Shown here: piece after piece, positions 49,395 through 59,229 of the stretch
How the letters are laid out: each line of letters starts with the position of its first letter
Position numbering within the stretch: position 1 is the stretch's first letter
NCBI GenBank assembly: GCA_937925515.1
Contig: CALALP010000044.1
Location: 31,091 to 95,090 of the forward strand
Source of the DNA: an uncultured Lachnoanaerobaculum sp.
Lineage (GTDB): Bacteria > Bacillota > Clostridia > Lachnospirales > Lachnospiraceae
Direction of reading: 5' to 3'
Length of the DNA: 64,000 nucleotides
Notes under the pieces: generated by a model
Database searches by the model: none
Told to the model about the DNA's origin: nothing
Seen by the model: the letters and a program-made list of their open reading frames with translations, nothing else
Made by a program: the position numbers and the translations under genes

Positions 49395-51746
49395 TTATTG
49401 ACCTTTAAAGAATTCTACATCAAATGATTTTATAACTTCATAACCACCTGACTCATTGATTTTAACTACCTCAACTTGACCTTGTTCTACTCCATAAGCT
49501 CCATTTATAAGATTAAATCTTAAAGGAAGTATAGTATCTCCTGTAATTGTTCTAGGCTCCATAAGTGTAGTGTACTGAGTTTGACCATTTACTATTTGCT
49601 TAAGTCTAACCATTACTTTTAAACTCACTTGTGATGCTCCCGGACCTATAAGGTCTGATAATTCATAGGTTGTATTTATAGAACCTGTATATCTATATTT
49701 GATAGCCTCAGTAGTAGCTGCTGTCGGGGCAGTTGGTGGATTATTACTTATAGTTGAATTATCTACTGTGCTTGTAGGCTCAGTACTTTCAAGTGTAGTT
49801 TCAAGAGGAGGCCCGTCGCTTATAGTAAAGCCTATAATTTTCCCTTTTTCAAGCTCTTTTCCCGGTTCAAACTCTTGACCGATTACAATCCCTTTTGCTA
49901 TTTCTGCATCAAATTTTTTGGCTACATTTCCAACTTCAAAACCTGCATCTTTAATGGCTTTTTTTGCATTTTCTTCTGTAAGAGAAACAACATAAGGAAC
50001 TTTTGCAAGAACTATCTTTTTACCTGTACTTTTATAAAGTGTTACTAAACTTCCCTTTTTAGGGCTTTCAGGCGAATATCCTATTACATAGTCCTTTTCA
50101 ACTGTTTCACTATCTCTTTCCTCTATTTCTACTGAAAAACCTATGCTTTCAAGTGCTGATTTTGCATCAACAGCTTTCATCTTATCAATTCCAAGTTTTT
50201 TGATATCTACTTTATCTGAACCCTTACTTATGACAACTTCTACATTTGAATATTTTGAAACAACCTCTCCTGCCTTAGGGTTTTGTGATATTATATCTCC
50301 CTTTTCAATCTCATCATCATATTCTTCTTTAGATATTTTCATTTGAATTGAACTATCTTTTAATTTCTTCTCAGCCAAATCTTGATTTAAGCCCACTACA
50401 TCAGGCATTTCCACTTGATTTGATGCGATAGTTGTCTGAGAATCCTCAGTCTGTCTTTTATCTCCAAAGCCAAATAAATTACCTAAATTCATGAATATAA
50501 ATATTGTAAGACCTATTATAATCCCTGCAAATGCAAATCCTACTCTTGCAATTACTTTATCTATTTTTCTAGGACTATCAGCCTCATCATCTTCTAATTC
50601 TTCTCCCTTTTCCATATAAACCTTAGGAACTGATATAGAATTTTTTTTCTGTTTTTCTACTTTCCTATCTGAAATCTTTTTATCTGAAATATTTTCATTT
50701 GAAATGTTACTATTTGAAATGTTTTCATCGGAAATGTTATCGTCAGAAATGTCATCGTCCGAAATATCTTCTATTTCATCTTCTTCTATTTCATCATCAT
50801 CAATTTCCTCGATTTCATCAACTTCTTCTGTTGCCCTGATTGCTTGTACATCATCTTGAGAAAATCTTTTTGTTCCTGTATTTGTACTATCAATTTCTTG
50901 AGGAGGCAACATTTCTGCCTTTTTAATAGTATCTCTTGCATGAATGAGAGCAATTTCAAGCTCTCTCATACTCTGATAGCGTCGTTCTCTTTTTTTCTTA
51001 ATACATTTTAAAATGATTTCCTCAACAAATGCAGGAATTGCAGGATTTAATTTTGAGGGCGAAACAGGTCTTTTCTCCAAGTGAGCAATAGCTATATTTA
51101 CAGCTGATTCTCCGTCAAAGGGAACTCTGCCTGTAAGCATTTCATAAAGCATTATTCCCATTGAATATACATCACTTCTTTCATCAGCTCTATCGCCTTT
51201 TGCCTGTTCAGGGGATATATAATGTACAGAACCGATTGCTGTCTGTCCTATTGTCTGTTTGGTTACTGCCCTTGCAATTCCAAAATCTGCCACCTTTACT
51301 TTGCCCTCTTTAGAAAGCATTATATTTTGTGGCTTTATATCTCTATGTATTATTTTTCTTTCATGTGCTGCATTTATACCTTGACAAACTTGTATAGCTA
51401 TTGCAATAGATTGTTTTACTTCAAGATGCCTTTTTGCCGCTATATAACTTTTTAGAGTTATACCGTCAACAAGTTCCATTACAATATAATGCAAATCTTC
51501 TTCATCAACTACATCAAATACATTTACTATATTCGGGTGAACAAGTCCTGCTGCTGCCTGTGCCTCCATGTTAAATCTTGCCACAAACTCTTGATCTGCA
51601 CAAAACTCATCTTTTAAAACTTTAATGGCAACAAATCTATTCAATTTATGACATTTAGCTTTATAAACTACAGACATTCCACCAGTTCCAATTTTTTCCA
51701 AAATCTCATATCTATTTTGGAGAAATAAACCTGGTCTTAAAATCAT
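49395..51746 (-). CDS. prkC: PASTA-domain serine/threonine kinase (PrkC/Stk)
   Basis: A 783-residue kinase. Kinase domain 1-270 has IGTGGMSVVYKAKC, Lys42, HRDIKPQNIML (Asp136), DFG at 154-156 and an activation loop KQTIGQTAIGSVHYISPEQA. An acidic linker carries a pentapeptide repeat of the ISDEN type at 328-362; the membrane helix is about 402-422. Three PASTA domains follow from 446 (VEMPDVVGLNQDLAEKKL first), then a beta-rich end domain of about 95 residues after a Thr-rich spacer. It senses muropeptides or lipid II. It overlaps prpC by 4 nt. Confidence 0.95.
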   Translation of the reverse strand: MILRPGLFLQNRYEILEKIGTGGMSVVYKAKCHKLNRFVAIKVLKDEFCADQEFVARFNMEAQAAAGLVHPNIVNVFDVVDEEDLHYIVMELVDGITLKSYIAAKRHLEVKQSIAIAIQVCQGINAAHERKIIHRDIKPQNIMLSKEGKVKVADFGIARAVTKQTIGQTAIGSVHYISPEQAKGDRADERSDVYSMGIMLYEMLTGRVPFDGESAVNIAIAHLEKRPVSPSKLNPAIPAFVEEIILKCIKKKRERRYQSMRELEIALIHARDTIKKAEMLPPQEIDSTNTGTKRFSQDDVQAIRATEEVDEIEEIDDDEIEEDEIEDISDDDISDDNISDENISNSNISNENISDKKISDRKVEKQKKNSISVPKVYMEKGEELEDDEADSPRKIDKVIARVGFAFAGIIIGLTIFIFMNLGNLFGFGDKRQTEDSQTTIASNQVEMPDVVGLNQDLAEKKLKDSSIQMKISKEEYDDEIEKGDIISQNPKAGEVVSKYSNVEVVISKGSDKVDIKKLGIDKMKAVDAKSALESIGFSVEIEERDSETVEKDYVIGYSPESPKKGSLVTLYKSTGKKIVLAKVPYVVSLTEENAKKAIKDAGFEVGNVAKKFDAEIAKGIVIGQEFEPGKELEKGKIIGFTISDGPPLETTLESTEPTSTVDNSTISNNPPTAPTAATTEAIKYRYTGSINTTYELSDLIGPGASQVSLKVMVRLKQIVNGQTQYTTLMEPRTITGDTILPLRFNLINGAYGVEQGQVEVVKINESGGYEVIKSFDVEFFKGQ
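50661..50765 (-). repeat. 15-bp in-frame repeats in the prkC linker
   Basis: Seven pentapeptide units (ISDDD, ISDDN, ISDEN, ISNSN, ISNEN, ISDKK, ISDRK) coded by similar 15-nt units lie between the kinase domain and the membrane helix. Confidence 0.7.
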
Positions 51747-52492
51747 AATAATTCCTCTCTTTCCAAATCTGAAATTAGAATTACAGATATGTTGTCCTTA
51801 CCACCTTTTTTGTTTGCTCCGTCAATCAAATTATCGGCAGCTTTTTCTAAACTCTCAGAGGACTTTACTATATCAAAAATCTCATTGTCAGTAAGCATAT
51901 CAGAAAGTCCGTCAGAGCAAAGAAGTACAACATCTCCCTTTCTGACTTCAAACATAAAGAAATCAGTTTCCACATGTCTTTCAGCACCCATTCCTCTAGT
52001 TACATAATTCGTATGCCTTTTATACATTTTATATTCTTCACTGTCTTTTTTAATTCTACCAAGTTTAATAAGTTCTTCAACATAGGAATGATCATTTGTT
52101 ACTTGATTTATCTGCTTATCTTGAATCAAATAAAGCCTACTATCGCCTACATTTGCAATATAAAGCACTTTTCCGATACAAGTGCAAGCTACGCAGGTAC
52201 TTCCCATTCCTGCATAATCCGAGTTTGTAGCCGCTTTGTGGTACACTTCATAATTTGCTGTTGTAAATGCAATATTTAACGCATCAACAGAAACTTTATC
52301 TGTTTTTCTAAGTGTATTAAGTATTGTACTTACAGTTTTTCTAGCCGCTACATCTCCTGCTTTTTCTCCACCCATACCGTCTGCAATTATATACAAATTA
52401 GGAAGTGGCCCTACACTTGTGTCAGAGGCGTAAGTTACATCCTGATTCATGCTCCTTGATAAACCACAGTCAGTTTTTGCAACTGAGTGCAT
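51743..52492 (-). CDS. prpC: PP2C-type protein phosphatase (PrpC/Stp)
   Basis: A 249-residue PPM phosphatase: GLSRSMNQDVTYA, LYIIADGMGGEKAGDVAARK, YAGMGSTCVACTCIG, ANVGDSRLYLI, DVVLLCSDGLSDML and GGKDNISVILI, with all metal aspartates. It removes phosphates placed by PrkC. It lies 22 nt after rlmN. Confidence 0.95.
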   Translation of the reverse strand: MHSVAKTDCGLSRSMNQDVTYASDTSVGPLPNLYIIADGMGGEKAGDVAARKTVSTILNTLRKTDKVSVDALNIAFTTANYEVYHKAATNSDYAGMGSTCVACTCIGKVLYIANVGDSRLYLIQDKQINQVTNDHSYVEELIKLGRIKKDSEEYKMYKRHTNYVTRGMGAERHVETDFFMFEVRKGDVVLLCSDGLSDMLTDNEIFDIVKSSESLEKAADNLIDGANKKGGKDNISVILISDLEREELL

Positions 52493-52514
52493 ATTCTACT
52501 TCTCCAATCTTTTA

Positions 52515-53552
52515 TTAAAAATTTTCTGTTTCTAAAAAATGTCGTCTAAGTTGCCCACAAGCTCCCTCTATATCTCCACCTTTTTCTTTTCTAATAGTAA
52601 CATTAATATTATTTTTTTCAAGAAGATTTTTAAAATCTAATACTGCTTTCGGTGTAGATTGCTTGTAATCTCGCTCTTTTATAGGATTTACAGGTATTAA
52701 ATTAATATGCACCTTTAAATCCTTTACAAGTGCAATAAGCCTTTTTGCCTCCTCTTTATTATCATTAACTCCGGATACTAAACTATATTCAAATGTAACC
52801 CTCCTGCCTGTTTTCTCAAAATAATTTGTACAGGCAGCCAAAACTTCCTCTATCCTATACTTATTTGCTATAGGCATAAGACTTTTTCTTATTTCATCAT
52901 TTGGGGCATGCAAAGACAGTGCCAATGTAATACTTAAGTTTTCATCTGCTAATTTAAGCATGTTTGGAACTATTCCACAAGTTGAAACTGTTATATTTCT
53001 TTGGCTTATATTAAGTCCATTTTCATCTGAGAGCATGTGGATAAACTTTATAAGATTATCATAGTTATCCATAGGCTCTCCTGCCCCCATTACTACCAAA
53101 TTTGAAATTCTTTTTCCCAAGGAAGATTGTATTCTATAAACTTGCTCAAGCATTTCAGCAGGAGTTAAGTTTCTTAAAAGTCCGTCGAGAGTGGAGGCAC
53201 AAAAAGTACAACCCATTCTACAACCTACTTGTGATGAAACACAAACAGAATTTCCATGAGGGTATTTCATGTAAACACTCTCTATAATATTGCCATCAGG
53301 AAGTAAGAAAAGATATTTTCTTGTTTCATCAAGCTTTGATACCCTAACTGTAACCTCCTTAAGCACCGTAAAACTACATTCCTTTTTTAGCCTTTCCCTT
53401 AAAGAAACAGGTAAATTACTCATTTCATCAAATGAAGTTACTAACTTTTTATGCATCCAATCATAAATTTGACCTGCACGAAATTTCTTTTCTCCTAAAC
53501 TTACTATATAATCAGTAAGTTCTTTTATATCCATTGATTTTATATCTACCAT
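52515..53552 (-). CDS. rlmN: 23S rRNA / tRNA adenine-C2 methyltransferase RlmN
   Basis: A 345-residue radical SAM enzyme with cysteines in GCRMGCTFCASTLDGLLRNL, VVMGAGEPMDNYDN, TFEYSLVSGVNDNKEEA, and the methyl-carrying cysteine near the end in GACGQLRR. It methylates A2503 of 23S rRNA and A37 of some tRNAs. It follows rsmB by 13 nt. A Cfr-type resistance enzyme is unlikely, because the length and operon are those of RlmN. Confidence 0.95.
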   Translation of the reverse strand: MVDIKSMDIKELTDYIVSLGEKKFRAGQIYDWMHKKLVTSFDEMSNLPVSLRERLKKECSFTVLKEVTVRVSKLDETRKYLFLLPDGNIIESVYMKYPHGNSVCVSSQVGCRMGCTFCASTLDGLLRNLTPAEMLEQVYRIQSSLGKRISNLVVMGAGEPMDNYDNLIKFIHMLSDENGLNISQRNITVSTCGIVPNMLKLADENLSITLALSLHAPNDEIRKSLMPIANKYRIEEVLAACTNYFEKTGRRVTFEYSLVSGVNDNKEEAKRLIALVKDLKVHINLIPVNPIKERDYKQSTPKAVLDFKNLLEKNNINVTIRKEKGGDIEGACGQLRRHFLETENF

Positions 53553-53565
53553 TATTTCCTCAACT

Positions 53566-54897
53566 CTAATTTACTTTTTGGAAAATGCTTATAAAGAAAC
53601 CGTCGCAATCATTAATAGGAAGTAATTGCAAATTAAGTCCATTTTTATAAATTCCATTTAAATGCTTTACTTTTTCATTTAAATCTACTTGCTTAAAGTC
53701 TTTGTGATTTTCTAAAAATTTATTTACATTATCTGCATTTTCTGCCCTATTAATAGTGCAAGTGCTATATGCCAAATAACCACCCTGCTTTACATATTTA
53801 CAAACATTTTCAAGTATTTCCTGTTGTAATATAACTAACTTATTAACATTTTCACTTGTTAAATGTAATTTAATGTCAGGCTTACCACCTAAAACACCAA
53901 GACCTGAACAAGGCAAATCAGCTATAACAAAATCTGCTTTCCCTACTAAATCTTGATTTAACGCTCTGGCATCAAAAACCTTTGTTTCAATATTTTTAAA
54001 ACCTACCTTTTCAACATTTTCCACTATAAGCTTAGTCTTATTTTCACTTATATCAAAAGCATATACCTTGCCACTACCCCTTAGCTTATCTGCTACATGT
54101 ATAGCCTTTCCACCCGGAGCGGCACATACATCTATAACTAGACTATCCTCAGGTATATCTAAAAGTTCCACTAAAAGACTTGATGATGCATCTTGAATAC
54201 TTGCTCTGCCGTCATTAATACAATTAAGCTCTGAAATAGAATCAAAATTTGAAATTAATAAGACATCTTTGTTAATGTTTGACTCCTCTACCTTTATACC
54301 AAGCCCTTGAAGTTCAGCTATTAAAGCCTCTTTAGTTGTTTTGGAAGTATTTACTCTTATATTAAGTGGTCTTTCTTTTAGAAAGCTTTCTAAAATCTTT
54401 CTAACTGTTTCAGGCTCATAATCCTTTTTGAAAATATCAATTATCCATTCCGGCATAGAATACATAGTACTAAATCCTACATAACCAATACTATCTCTGT
54501 TTCTATCAATATTTCTTAGGACTCCATTTACAAAGCCTTTTAAACCGTCAAGTCTGCGAGCAGCTACTAATTTTACTGCCTCATCACAAACTGCCCTTGC
54601 AGGAATCTTATCCATAAAAAGAAGTTGATAAACACTTATTCTCAGTATTCCCCTTATTACAGGTCTTAATTTTTCAGTTTTTACATCACTAAATAAATCA
54701 ATTATATAATCAATACTGATTATATGTTCCAAACAACCATGTACAAGCCTTGAGATTAAAGCTCTATCTTTTTTATCTAAAAAAGCATATTTTTCAAGTG
54801 CTAATTCAAGTGCCTTATTCATAAACATATTTTCATCTGTTACTAACATTAAAGCATCTAATGCAATCGCTCTTACATTTATATTTTCTTTATTCAT
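53566..54897 (-). CDS. rsmB: 16S rRNA cytosine-967 C5-methyltransferase RsmB
   Basis: A 443-residue enzyme with an N-terminal NusB-like RNA-binding domain (ALISRLVHGCLEHIISIDYI) and a SAM domain with VIDVCAAPGGKAIHVADKL, the catalytic-cysteine motif ADLPCSGLGVLGGKPD and GYLAYSTCTINRAEN. First gene of the rsmB-rlmN-prpC-prkC-rsgA-rpe-thiN run. Confidence 0.95.
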   Translation of the reverse strand: MNKENINVRAIALDALMLVTDENMFMNKALELALEKYAFLDKKDRALISRLVHGCLEHIISIDYIIDLFSDVKTEKLRPVIRGILRISVYQLLFMDKIPARAVCDEAVKLVAARRLDGLKGFVNGVLRNIDRNRDSIGYVGFSTMYSMPEWIIDIFKKDYEPETVRKILESFLKERPLNIRVNTSKTTKEALIAELQGLGIKVEESNINKDVLLISNFDSISELNCINDGRASIQDASSSLLVELLDIPEDSLVIDVCAAPGGKAIHVADKLRGSGKVYAFDISENKTKLIVENVEKVGFKNIETKVFDARALNQDLVGKADFVIADLPCSGLGVLGGKPDIKLHLTSENVNKLVILQQEILENVCKYVKQGGYLAYSTCTINRAENADNVNKFLENHKDFKQVDLNEKVKHLNGIYKNGLNLQLLPINDCDGFFISIFQKVN

Positions 54898-54932
54898 AAC
54901 CTCTCCACCTATTGATTTATTTATATCTTAAC

Positions 54933-54961
54933 AGTGTACCACATTTCTATATTAACATCAA
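54933..54961 (-). promoter_or_regulatory. Sigma-A promoter for the rsmB-prkC operon
   Basis: Minus-strand TTGATG, 17-nt spacer, TACACT with an extended TGG before the -10; about 36 nt before the rsmB ATG. Confidence 0.65.
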
Positions 54962-55055
54962 ACTTAGTAAAAATAAAGTTTGTGTTAAGTATACCTAATA
55001 TAATATCTTTTTTCTACATTTTACCTTATTTAACTTATATAATGACATGGATTTA

Positions 55056-55090
55056 GGGGAGTTTTCACGCCGACGGCGAGAAAACTCCCC
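55056..55090 (-). terminator. GC-rich hairpin P6 after oppF, a hybrid type
   Basis: Arms GGGGAGTTTTC and GAAAACTCCCC enclose CACGCCG-A-CGGCGAG. One arm carries the CACGCC core of P4/P5 and the other the GGCGAG core of P1-P3, leaving a single A/A mismatch. It lies 22 nt past the oppF stop. Confidence 0.55.
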
Positions 55091-55112
55091 TAAGTCATCT
55101 AAAAATCTTCAT

Positions 55113-56084
55113 TTACCTTTCCCAACAAGACACCAAATGTCCATTACCTCTATCAGTAAGTTGTGGGCTTTCTTGCTTACATTTTTCAGTTGCATAAATA
55201 CATCTAGTGCAAAAAGCACAGCCCTTTGGCATATTCATAGGGCTTGGCACATCTCCCTCTAATATAATTCTATTACTTTTTCTTGCAGTTATAGGATCAG
55301 GGATAGGAACAGCTGACAAAAGTGAAAGCGTATATGGGTGAACGGGTGCATTATTAAGCTCATCTGCATCTGCAATCTCAACTATTTTCCCAAGATACAT
55401 AACTGCTATTCTTTGTGATATATGATGAACTACTAAAAGGTCATGTGCTATAAAAAGATACGCAACCCCTAGCTTTTGCTGTAATTCCTCAAACATATTG
55501 ATTACTTGTGCCTGAATAGAAACATCAAGTGCTGAAACAGGTTCATCACATACAATAAACTTTGGATTAACAGCAAGTGCCCTTGCAATACCTATTCTTT
55601 GCCTTTGCCCACCTGAGAACTCATGTGCATATCTAGTTGCATGTTCTGCATTAAGTCCTACAAGTTCCATTAAATGTAATACCTTATCATGTCTTTCGCT
55701 TTTTGTAGTGTACAAATTATGTACATCAAGTGGTTCTCCTATTATATCCTCGACAGTCATTCTAGGATTTAGAGAAGAATAAGGATCTTGAAAAACCATT
55801 TGCATTTTCTTTCGCATGCTCTTTATATTATTATCCGAAACAAGTTCATTTTCAAAATAAAACTCTCCTGAAGTTGGCTTATAGAGTCTTAAAAGAGTTC
55901 TACCTACTGTAGTCTTGCCACAACCTGATTCTCCTACAAGTCCTAAAGTTTCTCCCTCATTTATACTAAAACTTACTCCGTCCACTGCTTTTAAACGCTT
56001 TGAACTTAAAAGACCTGTTTTTATATTAAAATGTTGTTTCAAATCCTTTACTTCAACTAATCTCTTTTTTACATTATCATTCAT
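55113..56084 (-). CDS. oppF: Oligopeptide ABC transporter ATP-binding protein OppF
   Basis: About 323 residues from ATG 56084 (AGGTGG 8 nt upstream). Walker A GLVGESGCGKTTVGRTLLRL, signature EFSGGQRQRIGIARALA, Walker B FIVCDEPVSALD, and the oligopeptide-type C-terminal GCAFCTRCIYATEKCK cysteine motif, which in some members binds an iron-sulfur cluster. It pairs with OppD to power OppBC. Confidence 0.94.
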   Translation of the reverse strand: MNDNVKKRLVEVKDLKQHFNIKTGLLSSKRLKAVDGVSFSINEGETLGLVGESGCGKTTVGRTLLRLYKPTSGEFYFENELVSDNNIKSMRKKMQMVFQDPYSSLNPRMTVEDIIGEPLDVHNLYTTKSERHDKVLHLMELVGLNAEHATRYAHEFSGGQRQRIGIARALAVNPKFIVCDEPVSALDVSIQAQVINMFEELQQKLGVAYLFIAHDLLVVHHISQRIAVMYLGKIVEIADADELNNAPVHPYTLSLLSAVPIPDPITARKSNRIILEGDVPSPMNMPKGCAFCTRCIYATEKCKQESPQLTDRGNGHLVSCWER

Positions 56085-56096
56085 ATAAGCCACCAC

Positions 56097-57134
56097 CTAT
56101 ACCAAGTTTTCTTCTTCATACATTTTCTTTACATTTAGCCAACAAGAGGCAAAATGACCGTCAGGCATCTGCATTTCCTCGGGTACTTCATTTAAACATA
56201 TTTTCATAGCATTATCACATCTTGAACAAAATGCACAGCCCTTTGGCATGTTTAAAAGATTTATCGGTGTACCTGCAATCGGCACTAATTTCTTACCCAT
56301 ATTTTCAGCACTTGGTATTGAACGCAAAAGTCCTTTTGTATATTCATGTGATGGTCTATAAAAAATGTCATCTGCCGTACCTCTTTCACAAACTCTACCA
56401 CCATACATAACTATAATTTCATCACACATAGAGGCTATAACTCCAAGGTCATGAGTAACTAAGATAATTGCCATACCAAGTTGTTTTTGTAAATCTTTCA
56501 TAAGTTCCAAAATCTGAGCTTGAATTGTAACATCAAGTGCAGTAGTAGGTTCGTCTGCTATTAAAATATCAGGCTCACAAGCAAGTGCCATAGCTATCAT
56601 AACTCTTTGCCTCATACCTCCTGAAAGCTCAAAAGGATATTGTTTTATACGTTTTGTAGGCTCATTTACACCTACCATTTTCAATAACTCAATAGAGCGT
56701 TTTGTAGCTTTTTCCTTAGTATTATAGCTTGTATGAAGTAGTAATGCCTCATTTAACTGATAACCCACTGTAAATACAGGGTTTAAGCTTGTCATAGGGT
56801 CTTGAAATATAATACTGCATTTTGCCCCTCTAAATTCTTCTAATTCTTTTTTACTAAATTTAATTACGTCTTTTCCATGATAAAGAATTTCTCCACCTAC
56901 TACTTTTCCTGAATCTGCAAGAATTTGCATAATTGAGTAGGCTGTAACCGATTTACCTGAGCCTGACTCTCCTACAACTCCAAGTATCTTGCCTTTATAT
57001 AGATTAAATGAAACTCCATTTACTGCCTTTACTTCTCCTTGTTCTGTAAAAAATGAAGTTCTTAAATCTCTTACACTAAGCACAGGCTTTTCTCCATGCA
57101 TTGCAGCCGGTTGTAATTCTGAAATATTTTCCAT
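56097..57134 (-). CDS. oppD: Oligopeptide ABC transporter ATP-binding protein OppD
   Basis: A 345-residue ATPase with GVVGESGSGKSVTAYSIMQI, IFQDPMTSLNPVFTVGYQ, FELSGGMRQRVMIAMALACE, ILIADEPTTALDVTIQAQI and the end GCAFCSRCDNAMKIC. Twelve nt before oppF. The order and length match OppD/DppD. Confidence 0.94.
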   Translation of the reverse strand: MENISELQPAAMHGEKPVLSVRDLRTSFFTEQGEVKAVNGVSFNLYKGKILGVVGESGSGKSVTAYSIMQILADSGKVVGGEILYHGKDVIKFSKKELEEFRGAKCSIIFQDPMTSLNPVFTVGYQLNEALLLHTSYNTKEKATKRSIELLKMVGVNEPTKRIKQYPFELSGGMRQRVMIAMALACEPDILIADEPTTALDVTIQAQILELMKDLQKQLGMAIILVTHDLGVIASMCDEIIVMYGGRVCERGTADDIFYRPSHEYTKGLLRSIPSAENMGKKLVPIAGTPINLLNMPKGCAFCSRCDNAMKICLNEVPEEMQMPDGHFASCWLNVKKMYEEENLV

Positions 57135-57149
57135 ATTCTCTCCTCCTGC

Positions 57150-58211
57150 TTACTTTTTTAATTTAGGGTCAAATGCATCTCTCATTGCATCTCCAATTAA
57201 GTTAAATGATAACACAATCAAAATTATCATTAATGCCGGAAATACTAGTTTCCAAGGGTGAGATTGCATGCCTGAGCGAGCTGCATTTGCAAGTGAACCA
57301 AGGGACGGCATAGGAAGTGCAACACCTAAGCCTATGAATGAAAGATAAGATTCTGTAAATATTGCAGACGGTATCATCTGAGCTGTACTTATAATCATTA
57401 CACTTATACAATTCGGTAAAATATGTCGTCTTATAATTCTTGCAGGGCTTGTACCTATTGCTTTTGCAGCTAAAATATATTCATTTTCCTTTATTGTAAG
57501 AATCTGTCCTCTTACAAGTCTTGCCATTCCTACCCAATATAAAAGTCCGAATACTATAAACATAGAAACCATATTTGTTCCGAGTTTATTGAAAATAGGC
57601 ACTTGTGAAAAATTTAGTTTTTCATTAAATACCACTGCTAAAAGAATTATTATAAGTAAATCCGGAAGTGAATATATAATATCTACAATTCTCATCATTA
57701 TAAGGTCTATCCTACCTCCAAGATATCCTGCTACCGAGCCATAAGCCGTACCTATTACAAGTACCATAAGGCTTGCAAAAACTCCTACAAGCAGCGAAAC
57801 TCTTGTACCATAAACAACTCTTATAAAATAATCTCTTGCAAGTTCATCAGTTCCCATAATATGTGGAAATAGTTTCTCTCCACTTTTTTGCATATACTGC
57901 GTTTCAAGTTTTGAATATTCAAAAGGTTTGAGGTTTGCCGCCATTTTATCCCTTTTGTTATTTACTGTAATAATCTGGTCATATTTATAAGGAACTACCA
58001 TAGGAGCAGCTACAATAAGAATAACCACTAATGTAAGTATTGTCATAGACATAATAGCAAGAGGATTTTTTAAAAGCTTTTTTATTCCGTCTTTTAAAAA
58101 TGTAGTAGACTTAGCCATAACATCTGCTTGTCTTTTTTCATCATCTGTTGCTTTTTCAAATAGTCTTGGGTCCAGCTGTAAGCTTAAAACCTGCTTTTTA
58201 GGTATATTCAT
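57150..58211 (-). CDS. oppC: Oligopeptide ABC transporter permease OppC
   Basis: A 353-residue permease with a long cytosolic N-terminus, first helix MSMTILTLVVILIVAAPMVV, a family loop HIMGTDELARDYFIRVVYGT, and EAA motif EYILAAKAIGTSPARIIRRH. Five further helices. Partner of OppB. Confidence 0.94.
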   Translation of the reverse strand: MNIPKKQVLSLQLDPRLFEKATDDEKRQADVMAKSTTFLKDGIKKLLKNPLAIMSMTILTLVVILIVAAPMVVPYKYDQIITVNNKRDKMAANLKPFEYSKLETQYMQKSGEKLFPHIMGTDELARDYFIRVVYGTRVSLLVGVFASLMVLVIGTAYGSVAGYLGGRIDLIMMRIVDIIYSLPDLLIIILLAVVFNEKLNFSQVPIFNKLGTNMVSMFIVFGLLYWVGMARLVRGQILTIKENEYILAAKAIGTSPARIIRRHILPNCISVMIISTAQMIPSAIFTESYLSFIGLGVALPMPSLGSLANAARSGMQSHPWKLVFPALMIILIVLSFNLIGDAMRDAFDPKLKK

Positions 58212-58220
58212 ATTTCCCCC

Positions 58221-59132
58221 CTATTCCAACTTAATTCTAGGATCTACTACTTTATAAACCAAATCAGATACTAGATTCATAGTTATCATAAGTGTAGCTA
58301 AAAATATTGTAGTTCCCATAATCATTGTATAATCTCTTTTTGTTATACTATCTACAAATTTAGAACCTAAACCTCCTATGGTAAATATGGTTTCTACAAC
58401 CAAAGAACCTGTAAGGATTGATGCAGTAAGAGGTCCTACATAAGTGATAACAGGAATAAGTGCATTTCTTAGTGAATGTACAAATATAACCTTATATGGA
58501 TTAACTCCCTTTGCCTTTGCTGTCCTGACATAATCTTGTCCTAATATATCAAGCATGCTTGTTTTTGTAAGCCTTGTAATATAAGCCATTGGAGAAAGTG
58601 ATAATGCAATTACAGGTAAAACATAGTTCGGATTATTTGTACTCCATACCGGAACAAGTTTAAGTTGTATTGAAAATATTAAAAGCAAAAATGAACCTAG
58701 AACGAAACTAGGCATTGCAGTAAATAATGTTACAAAGAATATTATAATTCTATCAGGAAGTTTATTTCTATTAAGGGCTGCAATACTTCCAAGTATAGTC
58801 CCTAGAATAAGAGCAATGATAACTGCAAATCCTCCAAGTTTTGCAGACACTGAAAAAGATTCCCCAATTATAACTGTTATACTTCTTCCTGTGGTAAGAG
58901 ATATTCCAAAATCTCCCCTTAAAATATTTCTCATATAATTTATGAACTGTTCCATTATAGGCTTATCAAGTCCGTATCTTTCATTTAATATCTTCATTAC
59001 TTCAGGCGTTTTTGCTTTTTCACCGTTAAATGGTCCTCCCGGAACTATATTCATTACAAAAAATGTAATAAAGCAGACCAGAAAGATTGTAACGAGTGCA
59101 AGAAAAACTCTTTTAATAGTATACTTTGCCAA
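58221..59132 (-). CDS. oppB: Oligopeptide ABC transporter permease OppB
   Basis: A 303-residue permease starting YTIKRVFLALVTIFLVCFIT, with NIVPGGPFNGEKAKTPEV and MKILNERYGLDKPIMEQFI, and EAA motif QDYVRTAKAKGVNPYKVIFV. Six membrane helices. It begins about 98 nt after oppA, past a hairpin. Confidence 0.94.
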   Translation of the reverse strand: MAKYTIKRVFLALVTIFLVCFITFFVMNIVPGGPFNGEKAKTPEVMKILNERYGLDKPIMEQFINYMRNILRGDFGISLTTGRSITVIIGESFSVSAKLGGFAVIIALILGTILGSIAALNRNKLPDRIIIFFVTLFTAMPSFVLGSFLLLIFSIQLKLVPVWSTNNPNYVLPVIALSLSPMAYITRLTKTSMLDILGQDYVRTAKAKGVNPYKVIFVHSLRNALIPVITYVGPLTASILTGSLVVETIFTIGGLGSKFVDSITKRDYTMIMGTTIFLATLMITMNLVSDLVYKVVDPRIKLE

Positions 59133-59164
59133 TTCTTTTTCCCCCTACTTTCCTTTATATAATA

Positions 59165-59201
59165 TAGGCTGTATATCAACATTACTGCGACATACAGCCT
59201 A
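59165..59201 (-). terminator. Hairpin between oppA and oppB
   Basis: 10-bp perfect arms TAGGCTGTAT and ATACAGCCTA with a 17-nt loop, 29 nt past the oppA stop and without a U-tract. Such hairpins after binding-protein genes usually stabilise or partly terminate the mRNA, leaving more oppA than permease transcript. Confidence 0.6.
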
Positions 59202-59229
59202 AACTGTAAATAATTAATCTCTTATCTTA

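Noticed and set aside
49395..49680. Considered the C-terminal end of PrkC as a separate gene
   Set aside because: The frame is continuous with the PASTA region and there is no internal ribosome site.
52515..53552. Considered a Cfr-type antibiotic-resistance methyltransferase
   Set aside because: Length, motifs and the rsmB-rlmN-prpC-prkC order fit the housekeeping enzyme RlmN.
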